A stretch of 64,000 bases of DNA, from assembly GCF_900996225.1 (NCBI RefSeq), contig NZ_CAAJGL010000145.1, positions 186,001 to 250,000 on the forward strand, in the 5' to 3' direction. The first letter of the stretch is position 1, and each line of letters starts with the position of its first letter. Shown here piece after piece: positions 1 to 8,689 of the stretch. The notes beneath the pieces were generated by a model. The model was not told the origin of the DNA and made no database searches. It saw only the letters and a list, made by a program, of their open reading frames with translations. Made by a program: the position numbers and the translations under genes. This DNA is from Paraburkholderia sp. BCC1884. GTDB taxonomy: Bacteria > Pseudomonadota > Gammaproteobacteria > Burkholderiales > Burkholderiaceae.

Positions 1-1
1 G

Positions 2-862
2 CAGGGTCAATTGCTCGCCGACCTCGATACACCGGAAGTCGACCAGGAACTGGCGCAGGCCCTGGCACAGCGTCAGCAGACCAGTTCGAGCCTCGGCCTC
101 GCCAAAAGCTCGCTGGAGCGCTGGCAGCAATTGCGTCAACGCGATGCGGTTTCGCAGCAGGAACTCGACGAGCGTCAGAGCACTTATACGCAGGATGTCG
201 CCAATCTCGCCGCCGCCGATGCCAACGTGAAGCGCCTGCAGCAACTCGAATCGTTCAAGCGGATCGTCGCGCCGTTCGCGGGCGTGGTGACGCAGCGCAA
301 CGTCGACGTCGGCGACCTGATCGATGCGGGCAGCGGCACGAGTCGCGCGCTGTTCGCACTGGCACAGTCGGACCCCTTGCGTGTCTATGTGCAATTGCCG
401 CAGGCGTATGCGCAGAATGTGTCCGTCAACCAGCAGGTGGTGGTGACACAGGCCGAATTGCCGGGGCAGCAGTTCCACGGCACGATCACGCATATCTCCG
501 GCGCGATCGACGTGGCCACGCGTTCGTTGCAGGTCGAAGTGACGCTGCCCAACCCCGACGACAAGCTGCGGCCCGGCGCGTATGTGCAGGTCGCGGTGCC
601 GGCGGCCCTTCACGCAAAATTGATGGTGCCGGGCAATGCGCTGCTGTTTCGCGCGGAAGGTCCGCGGATTGCCGTGGTCGATGCACAAGGCAACGTGCAG
701 TTGCACAAGGTCGTGATCGCGCAGGACCTGGGGCAGTCGCTGGAAATCGAAAGTGGGATCGCGGCAAACGACAAGGTGATCATCAACCCGAGCGATTCGA
801 TTGCGGACGGCGATCACGTGCAGATCGCGCAGCCGCAGAAGAACGCCAAGGGGGCGTCGTGA
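2..862 (+). CDS. RND efflux periplasmic adaptor (HlyD/AcrA-type), 5' end outside window
   Basis: Membrane fusion protein that links an inner-membrane RND pump to an outer-membrane channel in the periplasm. The visible 286 codons begin inside the N-terminal lipoyl half (QLLADLDTPEVDQ), pass through the helical hairpin (about residues 20-80 of the fragment) and the second lipoyl half (RIVAPFAGVVTQRNVDVGD), then the beta-barrel and membrane-proximal domains. The frame is open to the window edge, so the start codon and signal peptide are missing. The TGA overlaps the GTG start of the outer-membrane gene, so the two are translationally coupled. The RND pump gene does not follow and is presumably upstream. 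The substrate cannot be told from sequence. Confidence 0.9.
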   Translation, partial: QGQLLADLDTPEVDQELAQALAQRQQTSSSLGLAKSSLERWQQLRQRDAVSQQELDERQSTYTQDVANLAAADANVKRLQQLESFKRIVAPFAGVVTQRNVDVGDLIDAGSGTSRALFALAQSDPLRVYVQLPQAYAQNVSVNQQVVVTQAELPGQQFHGTITHISGAIDVATRSLQVEVTLPNPDDKLRPGAYVQVAVPAALHAKLMVPGNALLFRAEGPRIAVVDAQGNVQLHKVVIAQDLGQSLEIESGIAANDKVIINPSDSIADGDHVQIAQPQKNAKGAS

Positions 863-2364
863 AGTTGACGCGGTCCCGTCGGACTCTTACCACCGTTGCC
901 GCGACGACGGGCGCGGCCTTGCTGGCCGCCTGTACCGTCGGCCCCGATTATCATCGGCCCGAAGCAGAAGCACCGCCCGCCTGGCAAACCGACTCGTACT
1001 GGCGGGTCGCCGAACCCTCGCATGCGCCGATGTCGCCCGACTGGTGGGGCACCTTCGGCGATCCGACGCTGGCCACGCTGGAAAGCCAGGCGCTGGCGCA
1101 GAATCAGACGCTGGCCGCAGCCAGCGCGCACTATGCGCAAGCCCAGGCGACGCTTGCGAACAACCGCGCGCAGCAGATTCCCGAAGTCGACCTCGCAGCG
1201 CAAGGATCGCGCTTCAGGATTTCGCAGAGCCGCCCGCAGACGAATTACGGCACACCGACTGTGTCGACCGTGCAGAACAACGTGCAACTCGGCCCGACGA
1301 TCAGCTATGACACCGATCTATTCGGCCGGATACGCCGCGAAGTGGAAGGCGCGGCGGCCTCCGCGCAGCAGTCGGCAGACGACCTCGCCAACGCGCGCCT
1401 CGTGCTGACCACCGACCTCGCCACCGACTATTTTTCACTGCGCGAGTTCGACGCCGAGATCAACGTGCTGAACGAATCGGTGAAACTGCAGCAGAAGGCG
1501 CTCGATTACGTTACCTCCGAACACGATCTCGGCTCGGTATCGGGCCTCGACGTGTTGCAGCAGAAGTCGCTGCTCGACTCGACCAGGGTGCAGGCGCAAC
1601 TCTTACTGAATCAGCGCGCGCAGTTCGAACACGCGATTGCCGCGCTGGTCGGCGTGCCCGCGCCCCAGTTCGCAATCGAGCCCAAGGTGCTCGACACACA
1701 GGTACCGGCGATCCCGCTCGGCGTGCCGAGCGACGTGCTGCAACGCCGCCCCGACGTGGCCTCGGCCGAGCGGGCGATGGCGGCGGCGAACGCGCAGATC
1801 GGCGTGGCCAAAGCGGCGTTCTTTCCAAGCCTGACGCTTGCGCCGAGCATCGGCTGGGAAGCCACGCAATTCGCCGGTCTGCTGAGCGCGCCCACCTTGA
1901 TGTGGACGCTCGGCGCGGCAGTGGGGCAGGTGCTGTTCGACGGCGGCCGCCGCGAGGCCAACGTGAAGTACGCGAGCGCGGGCTACCAGGCCACCGAGGC
2001 GAATTATCGCCAGACCGTGCTCACCGCATTCCAGCAGGTACAGGACGGCATCACCGGGCTGTCGGTGCTGGACGGCGCGGCGAAACAGTCGCATGAGGCG
2101 GTGTCCGATTCGCAGCGGCTTCTCTCGCTCGCGAACGACCGCTATTCGGGCGGCCTCGTTGCCTACCTCGATGTGATTACCGCACAGCAGTCGCTACTGA
2201 CTGCCGAGCGCCAGGACGTGCAGATTCACGGCCAGCAGATGACCTTGTCGGTATCGCTGGTGAAGGCGCTGGGCGGCGGCTGGGACGTCGGCACGGACCT
2301 GTCGGACCAGTCGAAACCCGCGCAGACCGACACCACGAAGGAGGCGATGGCGCCCGCCCGGTGA
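859..2364 (+). CDS. NodT-family efflux outer-membrane lipoprotein
   Basis: Outer-membrane channel (TolC/OprM fold) of a tripartite RND efflux system; 501 residues, usual for the family. It starts with GTG overlapping the adaptor stop codon. The N-terminus has a lipoprotein signal with lipobox LLAAC followed by TVGPDYHRP, the conserved start of mature OprM-type proteins. Two OEP repeats follow, with the family hallmark GVPSDVLQRRPDVASAERAM in the middle (about residues 290-310) and QVLFDGGRREANV later. The C-terminal tail is Thr/Lys-rich and not conserved. Transcribed with the adaptor; the downstream two-component system is a plausible regulator by position only. Confidence 0.93.
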   Translation: MKLTRSRRTLTTVAATTGAALLAACTVGPDYHRPEAEAPPAWQTDSYWRVAEPSHAPMSPDWWGTFGDPTLATLESQALAQNQTLAAASAHYAQAQATLANNRAQQIPEVDLAAQGSRFRISQSRPQTNYGTPTVSTVQNNVQLGPTISYDTDLFGRIRREVEGAAASAQQSADDLANARLVLTTDLATDYFSLREFDAEINVLNESVKLQQKALDYVTSEHDLGSVSGLDVLQQKSLLDSTRVQAQLLLNQRAQFEHAIAALVGVPAPQFAIEPKVLDTQVPAIPLGVPSDVLQRRPDVASAERAMAAANAQIGVAKAAFFPSLTLAPSIGWEATQFAGLLSAPTLMWTLGAAVGQVLFDGGRREANVKYASAGYQATEANYRQTVLTAFQQVQDGITGLSVLDGAAKQSHEAVSDSQRLLSLANDRYSGGLVAYLDVITAQQSLLTAERQDVQIHGQQMTLSVSLVKALGGGWDVGTDLSDQSKPAQTDTTKEAMAPAR

Positions 2365-2426
2365 GCCGCCAGATCATGATGCAACCGTCCAGTTACCAGC
2401 ACGCACAAGGGATGCCAGGCGTTTCG

Positions 2427-2446
2427 TATAATGCAGACACAAGGGG
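2427..2446 (+). promoter_or_regulatory. Putative -10 box and RBS ahead of the response-regulator gene
   Basis: In the 88-bp gap between the efflux gene and the response regulator there is a perfect TATAAT at 2427-2432. An AGGGG ribosome-binding site lies at about 2442-2446, some seven bases before the ATG at 2453. No good -35 hexamer is seen at 16-18 bp, which would fit an activator-dependent promoter. Function is inferred. Confidence 0.4.
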
Positions 2447-2452
2447 ACGCGC

Positions 2453-3139
2453 ATGAAATTGCTGATCGTTGAAGACGAGCACAAGGTGGTGGACTACCTG
2501 CGCTCCGGCTTGACTGAACAGGGTTGGGTCGTCGACGTCGCGCTCGACGGCGAGGAAGGCATGCATCTGGCCACCGAATTCGATTACGACGTGATCGTCC
2601 TGGATGTGATGCTGCCCAAACGCGACGGCTTCAGCGTGCTGAAGGCGCTGCGCATGCGCAAGTCCACGCCGGTCATCATGCTGACCGCGCGCGATCACGT
2701 GAACGACCGCGTGCGCGGTTTGCGCGAAGGCGCCGACGACTACCTCACCAAACCTTTTTCATTCCTCGAACTGGTCGAGCGCCTGCATGCGCTCGCGCGC
2801 CGCACCCGCTCGCAGGAATCCACGCTGATCTCGGTCGGCGACCTGTTCGTCGACCTGATCGGCCGCCGCGCTACCCGCGACGGCGTGCGCCTCGATCTGA
2901 CCGCGAAGGAATTCCAGCTGCTTAGCGTTCTGGCCCGTCGGCAAGGCGATATTCTCTCGAAGACGGCCATCACCGAACTCGTCTGGGACGTCAATTTCGA
3001 CAGTCATACCAACGTGGTCGAGACTGCCATCAAACGATTGCGCGCCAAGCTCGACGGCCCGTTCTCCTCGAAGCTGCTGCACACGGTGCGCGGCATGGGT
3101 TACGTGCTCGAAGTGCGCGAAGAGGCAGAACAGATATGA
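2453..3139 (+). CDS. OmpR/PhoB-family response regulator (CusR/CzcR-like)
   Basis: DNA-binding response regulator of 228 residues. The receiver domain (1-115) has the acidic pair E7/D8, phosphoacceptor D51 in VIVLDVMLP, and the LTKPF lysine motif near 100. The C-terminal winged helix (about 125-224) contains LTAKEFQLL and ends in the typical HTVRGMGYVLE. It overlaps the histidine kinase start by four bases (ATGA), so the pair is cotranslated. Closest in style to heavy-metal or efflux regulators of the CusR/CzcR/IrlR type, and it sits just downstream of an RND efflux operon. The actual signal and regulon are unknown. Confidence 0.93.
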   Translation: MKLLIVEDEHKVVDYLRSGLTEQGWVVDVALDGEEGMHLATEFDYDVIVLDVMLPKRDGFSVLKALRMRKSTPVIMLTARDHVNDRVRGLREGADDYLTKPFSFLELVERLHALARRTRSQESTLISVGDLFVDLIGRRATRDGVRLDLTAKEFQLLSVLARRQGDILSKTAITELVWDVNFDSHTNVVETAIKRLRAKLDGPFSSKLLHTVRGMGYVLEVREEAEQI

Positions 3140-4593
3140 ACCGCTCGATTGCCCGTCGTCTCGCGTTGATGTTCGCGCTCGTGGCACTGTCCGTGTTCAC
3201 GCTGGTCGGCACCGGGCTGTTCCTGGTGTTGCGTACCCAGCTCGAACACCATCTGCGCGAGTCGCTCGACGATCGCGCGCAGATTGCGCGCATCATCGTT
3301 TATCACGCGGTGACGCCGGAGAAGTGGCGCATGGCGCGCGAAAAGCTCACCGACATGACGCCGCACGACCGCAGTACGCTGTACTCGATCACGAGCAGCG
3401 ATCCGTCGTTCCATTACGGCCAACCGGTCGACGGGTCCGAGGTGACCAGTTGGTCCGGCGGCTACACGCGCGTGACGCCCGCGGGCGGCGGCCAGGACAT
3501 GCTGACCGCCACGGTGTCGATCCCGGCTAACGGCGCACGGCCGCCGGTGCAATTGCAGGTGGCCGCGAGCTATTCCCCCAACATTCGCACCATGCGCGTA
3601 TTCGGCTCGGCGCTCGCCGCGCTGTCGGCGCTCGGCAGTCTCGCCGTGCTGCTGCTCAGCTATTCGGTGACCCGGCTCGGCCTCGCGCCGCTCACGCGCC
3701 TCACGCGCGACGCCTCGGCGGTGAGTCCGAACAACCGCTCGCAGCGATTGAATACGGCCTTCCTGCCGCTCGAACTGAACGATCTGGCCAATTCCTTCAA
3801 CGGCGCACTGGAGCGTCTCGACGGCGCATATGGGCGGCTCGAATCGTTCAACGCCGACGTCGCGCATGAACTGCGCACGCCGGTGACGATTCTGATCGGC
3901 CAGACCGAAGTGGCATTGACGCGTAATCGTTCGGTCGACGATCTGCGCCATACGCTGCAATCGAACCTCGAAGAGTTCGAGCGCATGCGCGCAATCATCA
4001 ACGACATGCTGTTCCTGGCGCGCGCCGATCAGGGCGAACGGGCGACGGGACTCATCGAGGTATCGCTCGCGGCCGAAGTCGCGCATACCCTGGAGTTTCT
4101 GGAGATTCCGCTCGAAGAGGCGCGCGTTCATGCGAACTTGCGCGGCGACGCCATGGCGCGTGTGAACCGCTCGCTATTCGGCCGGGCCTGCACGAATCTG
4201 CTGATGAACGCGATCCAGCACTGCGCGCCCGGCGCGGCAATCAGTGTGACGATCGTGCGCGACGAAGATCAGGTGCGCGTGGTCGTGGCCAATCCGGGCG
4301 AGCCGATCGAGCCCGGCGTGCTCGAGCATCTGTTCGACCGGTTCTATCGCGCGGAAGTCTCGCGCACGAATAGCCGTGAAAATCATGGGCTGGGTCTGGC
4401 CATCGTCAAGGCAATCGCCGAGATGCATCGCGGCTCGGTATCGGCCCACAGTGCGCACGGCGTCAATAGCTTTGCATTTTCGATCGGCGTTTTGCGCGCG
4501 GAGAACAGCGCCCCGAGCGCGCGCCAGAATGCCGGAGCATCGACGGCTGAGGCCGGTGCCTATTCGTCGCTGGCGAAGGGCAAGTCGGCCTGA
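3136..4593 (+). CDS. Membrane sensor histidine kinase (HAMP-HisKA-HATPase)
   Basis: 485-residue partner of the preceding response regulator. TM1 is at about residues 10-33, a periplasmic sensor loop at about 35-150, and TM2 at about 155-178. HAMP follows, then the H-box with H244 (DVAHELRTPV). The N-box is NLLMNAIQHC and the ATP lid region has HGLGLAIVKAIAEMHRG. All key kinase residues appear present. The last 34 bases overlap the 3' end of the convergent dinB gene, so the Ala/Ser-rich C-terminal tail is read antisense to dinB. The ligand is unknown; a metal or toxic-compound sensor is a guess from neighbours. Confidence 0.92.
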   Translation: MNRSIARRLALMFALVALSVFTLVGTGLFLVLRTQLEHHLRESLDDRAQIARIIVYHAVTPEKWRMAREKLTDMTPHDRSTLYSITSSDPSFHYGQPVDGSEVTSWSGGYTRVTPAGGGQDMLTATVSIPANGARPPVQLQVAASYSPNIRTMRVFGSALAALSALGSLAVLLLSYSVTRLGLAPLTRLTRDASAVSPNNRSQRLNTAFLPLELNDLANSFNGALERLDGAYGRLESFNADVAHELRTPVTILIGQTEVALTRNRSVDDLRHTLQSNLEEFERMRAIINDMLFLARADQGERATGLIEVSLAAEVAHTLEFLEIPLEEARVHANLRGDAMARVNRSLFGRACTNLLMNAIQHCAPGAAISVTIVRDEDQVRVVVANPGEPIEPGVLEHLFDRFYRAEVSRTNSRENHGLGLAIVKAIAEMHRGSVSAHSAHGVNSFAFSIGVLRAENSAPSARQNAGASTAEAGAYSSLAKGKSA

Positions 4594-5726
4594 ACCGGCA
4601 GACGCCGTGGCGGGGTCACCGCGTTGGCCGGCGTCAATGCGCTCACTCGCACACCCAGAAGCCGCAGCTTGCGGTTCAGCTCCACTCGCCGCAAACACTC
4701 GGTGGCCGCACGGCGGATTTCGGTGGCGTCGGCCGTCGGGGTGTCCAGCGTCAGATCGCGCGTGACCGTGCGGAAATCGTCGTAGCGCAGTTTGATGCCC
4801 ACGGTTCGCCCCACATAGCCCTTGCGCACGAGATCTTCCGCGACCCGCACGCACAAGCCCGTGAATGAACTGGACAGTGCCGGCCGGTCATGACGCGGAT
4901 GCAGATCGCGCTCGAAGGTCGTCTCACGGCTCATCGATTTGGGTTCCGATTCGACCACGACCGGCCGCTCGTCGTAACCCTGCGCAACCTGCGTGAGCCA
5001 CGCGGAATAGCTGCGCCCGAAGTGATCCTGCAGCAGTCCCGCATCCGCCGCCGCCAGGTCGCCGACCGTGGCGAGGCCGAGTGCCGTCAGTTTCTCGGCC
5101 GCCTTCGGGCCGATTCCATTCACCTTGCGCACCGGCAGCGGCCATACGCGCAGCGGCACGTCGGCCGGCGTGAGAATCGTCAGGCCGTCGGGCTTATCGA
5201 GTTCGGAGCCGATCTTCGCCAGCAGTTTGTTGGGCGCCACGCAAATGGAGCAGGTGAGGCCGGTGGCCTGATTGACTGCCTCTTTGATGCGCGCGGCGAT
5301 CTCGCTCGGCTCGCCCGGCAACTCGGTCAGATCGATATAGATTTCGTCGATGCCACGATCTTCGATGCGATCCGTGAAACTCGCGACCGCTGTTTTGAAG
5401 AGACGCGAGTAGTGGCGATACGAGTCGAAATCGGTGGGCAACAGAATCGCGTCGGGTGCGAGGACGGCCGCCTTCATCATACCCATTGCCGAGAAGACGC
5501 CGAGCGCGCGAGCCTCGTAAGTGGAGGTGGTCACCACGCCGCGACCCGCATAGTCGCGCAGTTTCGCGAAACGGCGACTACCGTCTTCCAGCGTTTGCGG
5601 CACGCCGTTGCGGCCGCCGCCGATCACGACGGCCTGACCACGTAGTTCCGGATAGCGCAATAACTCGACGGACGCGTAGAACGCGTCCATGTCGAGGTGC
5701 GCGATGCGGCGGCTGGCAGAACTCAT
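4560..5726 (-). CDS. dinB: DNA polymerase IV (Y-family translesion polymerase)
   Basis: Error-prone lesion-bypass polymerase of 388 residues from the ATG at 5726. The open frame continues upstream, but MSSASRRIAHLDMDAFYASVE is the natural family start. Visible motifs are the metal-binding HLDMDAFYASVE (D12), the GIDEIYIDLTEL palm motif, the helix-hairpin-helix region VNGIGPKAAEKLTALG and the C-terminal little-finger domain. The usual SIDEAYLD motif reads GIDEIYID, a conservative variant. The 3' end overlaps the histidine kinase gene by 34 bases. No convincing LexA box was seen upstream. Confidence 0.95.
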   Translation of the reverse strand: MSSASRRIAHLDMDAFYASVELLRYPELRGQAVVIGGGRNGVPQTLEDGSRRFAKLRDYAGRGVVTTSTYEARALGVFSAMGMMKAAVLAPDAILLPTDFDSYRHYSRLFKTAVASFTDRIEDRGIDEIYIDLTELPGEPSEIAARIKEAVNQATGLTCSICVAPNKLLAKIGSELDKPDGLTILTPADVPLRVWPLPVRKVNGIGPKAAEKLTALGLATVGDLAAADAGLLQDHFGRSYSAWLTQVAQGYDERPVVVESEPKSMSRETTFERDLHPRHDRPALSSSFTGLCVRVAEDLVRKGYVGRTVGIKLRYDDFRTVTRDLTLDTPTADATEIRRAATECLRRVELNRKLRLLGVRVSALTPANAVTPPRRLPVQADLPFASDE

Positions 5727-6137
5727 GTTGGACAAAAACGAATGACAGGAACGACGACAGCGGTGGATGCGGCACGCGATGCTCTGCCGCCAAACCGTCA
5801 TAGTACCTTGCCACGCGCGGCGCCATGCACTCCCGAAGCGTTCAGCACCCGGATCGTGTGAGGGCCGGTTTAACAATCCTTAAGGCCTGAATCGGAACGA
5901 CGCGCTCGCCGGCGGCTTAATTATTCTGAACCTGCCTTCGGCGGGCAACCTCGCGGGGATCGGGCGGATCGCACGTTGCACAGGCCAATACGCTGCGGTA
6001 CCTGTGCTAAATGGGCGTCGATTAGCGAGCTTTAACAATATTTCAGCGGCTTCGCGGCGCAACGCAGACTAACATTTTGTCGTTGCAACATGGTCCTCAT
6101 CGCCGTCGTCATCAAATCCATTCTCAGGATGTCCATC
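5727..6137. other. Intergenic region dinB-BON gene
   Basis: About 410 bases between divergent genes. It holds the promoters of dinB and of the BON-domain gene, but no hexamer pair stands out. The in-frame extension upstream of dinB (to 5876) is Arg-rich and looks non-coding. No RNA gene or repeat is visible. Confidence 0.5.
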
Positions 6138-6491
6138 ATGCGAATTTCCACACTCGCCGCCACTTGCGCCGTTCTCGCACTACTCTCGAACGCCGCCATC
6201 GCTCAAAGCACGTCCGACACTGCCGCATCGCAAGCCGCACCAGCCACGAGCAAGGCGGATGCGCGCCAGCACAACCGCCAGTTGTCGAAAGCCGTGCGTC
6301 ACGCGCTGCATTCGACCAAAGGCCTGACCTCCAGCAACATCGCGGTGCTGGTCAAGGGAGGCACGGTGTCGCTGGTCGGCACCGTACCTGACTCGAAGCA
6401 GATCGACGTGGCAGGCGACGTGGCTAAACGCGTTCCGCAAGTGAGCGATGTCGACAATCGTCTGATCGTCGAAGAAGAAGGCGCGCAATAA
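6138..6491 (+). CDS. Periplasmic BON-domain protein
   Basis: 117-residue secreted protein from the ATG at 6138, which has AGGA nine bases upstream; the ATG at 6129 is an alternative. The signal peptide is MRISTLAATCAVLALLSNAAIAQ, followed by a Ser/Thr/Ala linker. A single BON domain (about residues 45-115) has the typical GGTVSLVGTVPDSKQIDVAGDVA hairpin (shortened here) and the ending VSDVDNRLIV. BON domains bind phospholipid or other envelope components and occur in osmotic-stress proteins such as OsmY. The precise function here is unknown. Confidence 0.85.
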   Translation: MRISTLAATCAVLALLSNAAIAQSTSDTAASQAAPATSKADARQHNRQLSKAVRHALHSTKGLTSSNIAVLVKGGTVSLVGTVPDSKQIDVAGDVAKRVPQVSDVDNRLIVEEEGAQ

Positions 6492-6539
6492 GCGCCGCCT
6501 CTCGCGCTCATTGCCCTCGATCACTTCAAGGAACCCACC

Positions 6540-7418
6540 ATGGAAACAGATGCGATCACGCTCAGGCATCATACGATTCGAGCAAACGGCATCCGGCAAC
6601 ATTATCTGGACGCGGGCAGCGGTCCGGTTGTCGTGCTGCTGCATGGCTTCCCGGAGACCAGCTTTGCGTGGCGATATCAGATTCCCGTGCTGGCGCGCCA
6701 CTATCGCGTGATTGCGCCGGACCTGCGCGGTTATGGCGAGACCGACAAGCCGGGCTCGGGCTACGACAAGCGCAATATGGCACTGGATATCGTGCGACTG
6801 CTGGATGAACTCGGTATCGGCAAGGTCGCGCTAGTTGGGCACGACCGTGGCGCGCGCGTAGCGACGCGCCTGACCAAGGATCATCCGGAACGGGTCGACC
6901 GGCTGGTCGTGATGGACAACGTGCCGACGCGCGTGGTGGCGCAGAACATGAATCCGCAGACCGCGCGCGCTTACTGGTTCTTCCTGTTCCATCTGGTTCC
7001 GGATCTGCCGGAAACGCTGATCGCGGGCAAGGAAGAGGTGTGGCTGCATCATTTCTTCGCGGACTGGTGCTACAACCCGCACACCATCGAAGGCGCCGAT
7101 TTCGAAACCTATGTGAAGGCCTACAAGCGGCCGGGCGCGGTGCGCGGCGCGATGTCCGACTATCGGGCGAACTCCGAGGACGTCGCACAGGACCTGGTCG
7201 ACGCCGACGTCAAGATTGCCTGCCCGACGATGGCGCTGTGGGGCGAGGACTTCTATGCCGTGGGCGGCATGTTCGACATGAAGGCCGTGTGGGAAGGCAT
7301 GGCCACGCATTTGCGCGCGGAGCCGATTGCCCAGTGCGGACATTTACCGCAAGAAGAGCAGCCCGAGCGCGTCAACGCGTTGCTGGTGGATTTTCTGCGC
7401 GGCTGGAACGGAAGCTGA
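6540..7418 (+). CDS. Alpha/beta hydrolase, fluoroacetate/haloacetate dehalogenase-like
   Basis: 292-residue cytoplasmic alpha/beta hydrolase. The oxyanion-loop motif is LLHGFPET. The nucleophile elbow is GHDRGAR, giving Asp102 as nucleophile with Arg103 and Arg106, the spacing used by fluoroacetate dehalogenases to hold the substrate carboxylate. The probable second acid is D126 (VVMDNVP) and the catalytic His is H268 (CGHLPQEEQ). Halide-pocket counterparts are W146 and the Tyr of SDYRAN; a histidine that precedes the Trp in characterised enzymes reads Tyr145 here. An RBS AAGGAA precedes the ATG, and a strong hairpin terminator follows. Epoxide hydrolase is a less likely alternative. Confidence 0.8.
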   Translation: METDAITLRHHTIRANGIRQHYLDAGSGPVVVLLHGFPETSFAWRYQIPVLARHYRVIAPDLRGYGETDKPGSGYDKRNMALDIVRLLDELGIGKVALVGHDRGARVATRLTKDHPERVDRLVVMDNVPTRVVAQNMNPQTARAYWFFLFHLVPDLPETLIAGKEEVWLHHFFADWCYNPHTIEGADFETYVKAYKRPGAVRGAMSDYRANSEDVAQDLVDADVKIACPTMALWGEDFYAVGGMFDMKAVWEGMATHLRAEPIAQCGHLPQEEQPERVNALLVDFLRGWNGS

Positions 7419-7443
7419 TCGTTCCACGCTGAACGGAGGGTCG

Positions 7444-7486
7444 ACGGGGCCACCGGGTCGATGACCGGTGGCCCCGTTGGCTTTTG
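7444..7486 (+). terminator. Strong hairpin terminator
   Basis: A 13-bp perfect stem (7444-7456 with 7465-7477), whose core CGGGGCCACCGG pairs with CCGGTGGCCCCG, has an 8-base loop and is followed by TTGGCTTTT. It lies 26 bases after the hydrolase stop codon. Confidence 0.8.
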
Positions 7487-7644
7487 GCGCTATTAGCGTA
7501 GCGAGTTCGCGCCCGTCCCTGGAGATAGTCGAGAAGAAAGATCGTCGAGGTCGTGAATTTCGTGCAGACGTGCTGGGGCAATCGGGGTGGCGTGGCGAGT
7601 AAACGCTCCCGCCGCGAAAGCTGCGGTAACCACCCAGCGAAGAC

Positions 7645-8301
7645 TTAGTTGAACCGGTAGCTCACGCCGATCTGTACCACTGGGTAAAGTTTGTAGCGGT
7701 CCACCTTGTCGCTGATTTTCCGCTCTTCGTCGTCGATGTTCGATTGGGTCGTAAACATCGAGTAGATCGCCGGGACACTGTAGTTCGTGCGCGGACGGCC
7801 ATATGCCACGCCGAGATCGAGTGTCAGGCCGAAGCCTTTCGACACTGGCTTGTGACCGAAACCGATACCGAGGTAGGGCATGACGCGCGGCAGTGTGACC
7901 GTGGCCGACGGCGCCGTGCTCACGGCCGGCACGAAGTCGTCGCCGATCTTGTAGTTGCCTTGTGCGTTGGGCACGGCGTGGGCCGTCAGTTCGTCGTCGT
8001 TGATGAGGGCGCCGGCCGTCACGCGAAAGCTGCTCGAACTGAAGGGAAACAGATCGAGATACAGGCCGCCTTGCAGCAGCTTGAGATGACCGTCGTATTC
8101 GTTGTCGTTGACGTTGACCGAATGCGACAAACCGAACCCTTCGAATTCCGCGTGCACGCCGGACCACGTATTGAGCGGCAAGGCTACGCCGGCTCCGGCA
8201 CCCAAGGTGCCGCCGTGGACATACACCTCCTGCGCCTCTACTGTTGCTGCCATCGTCATCGCCACCACGGCGATCAGAGCCGCATTTTTTACCTGTTTCA
8301 C
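7645..8301 (-). CDS. Outer-membrane beta-barrel protein, uncharacterised
   Basis: 218-residue exported protein. The GTG at 8301 is preferred because GGGAGA lies about eight bases upstream and the product then begins with a clean signal peptide, MKQVKNAALIAVVAMTMAATVEAQ; a TTG at 8319 in frame is the alternative. The mature part alternates aromatic and polar strands (GVHAEFEGFGLSHSV, GGLYLDLFPF) and ends in the typical barrel C-terminus VGVSYRFN-like (QIGVSYRFN). This resembles 8-strand outer-membrane proteins. No substrate or partner can be named. It is monocistronic and divergent from the next lipoprotein gene. Confidence 0.75.
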   Translation of the reverse strand: MKQVKNAALIAVVAMTMAATVEAQEVYVHGGTLGAGAGVALPLNTWSGVHAEFEGFGLSHSVNVNDNEYDGHLKLLQGGLYLDLFPFSSSSFRVTAGALINDDELTAHAVPNAQGNYKIGDDFVPAVSTAPSATVTLPRVMPYLGIGFGHKPVSKGFGLTLDLGVAYGRPRTNYSVPAIYSMFTTQSNIDDEERKISDKVDRYKLYPVVQIGVSYRFN

Positions 8302-8689
8302 CGCACCATCTCCCGACAAGGGTCATTTTCGTGCGCTGACTTTACGGTTTAACCATGCGGTTCAAATGGATGAATAGCGGCCGGAAACACGGGCTCTTCG
8401 CGCTCAAGTTCTGGTGCGCGACGAAACCGGAAGTTATGACCTGTAAGTCCTGCCAAACAGGCGATTCAAATCCATCGACCAAGCAGAATAAGCCTGTTTT
8501 AAAGGGCTAATCGTTAAATTGCCGGTCGTCGCGTGCTTTGATAATTAGCCATCCGATGACCCGTTCGCCACGCACACGGCGGTCAGAAAAACGAGTCTAT
8601 TCGTCTGAATAAAGAAGCGTGTGGCGCTTCGTTTCGCGTGTGTCGTCAGAGTGTGTGTGCACGACCGGCTTTCTGAATCTGGAGTAGTT
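8302..8689. other. Intergenic region between divergent genes
   Basis: About 390 bases, with A+T-rich stretches around 8450-8545. It should hold the promoters of the outer-membrane protein and the lipoprotein. No -35/-10 pair with acceptable spacing is clear, and no RNA gene was seen. Confidence 0.5.
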
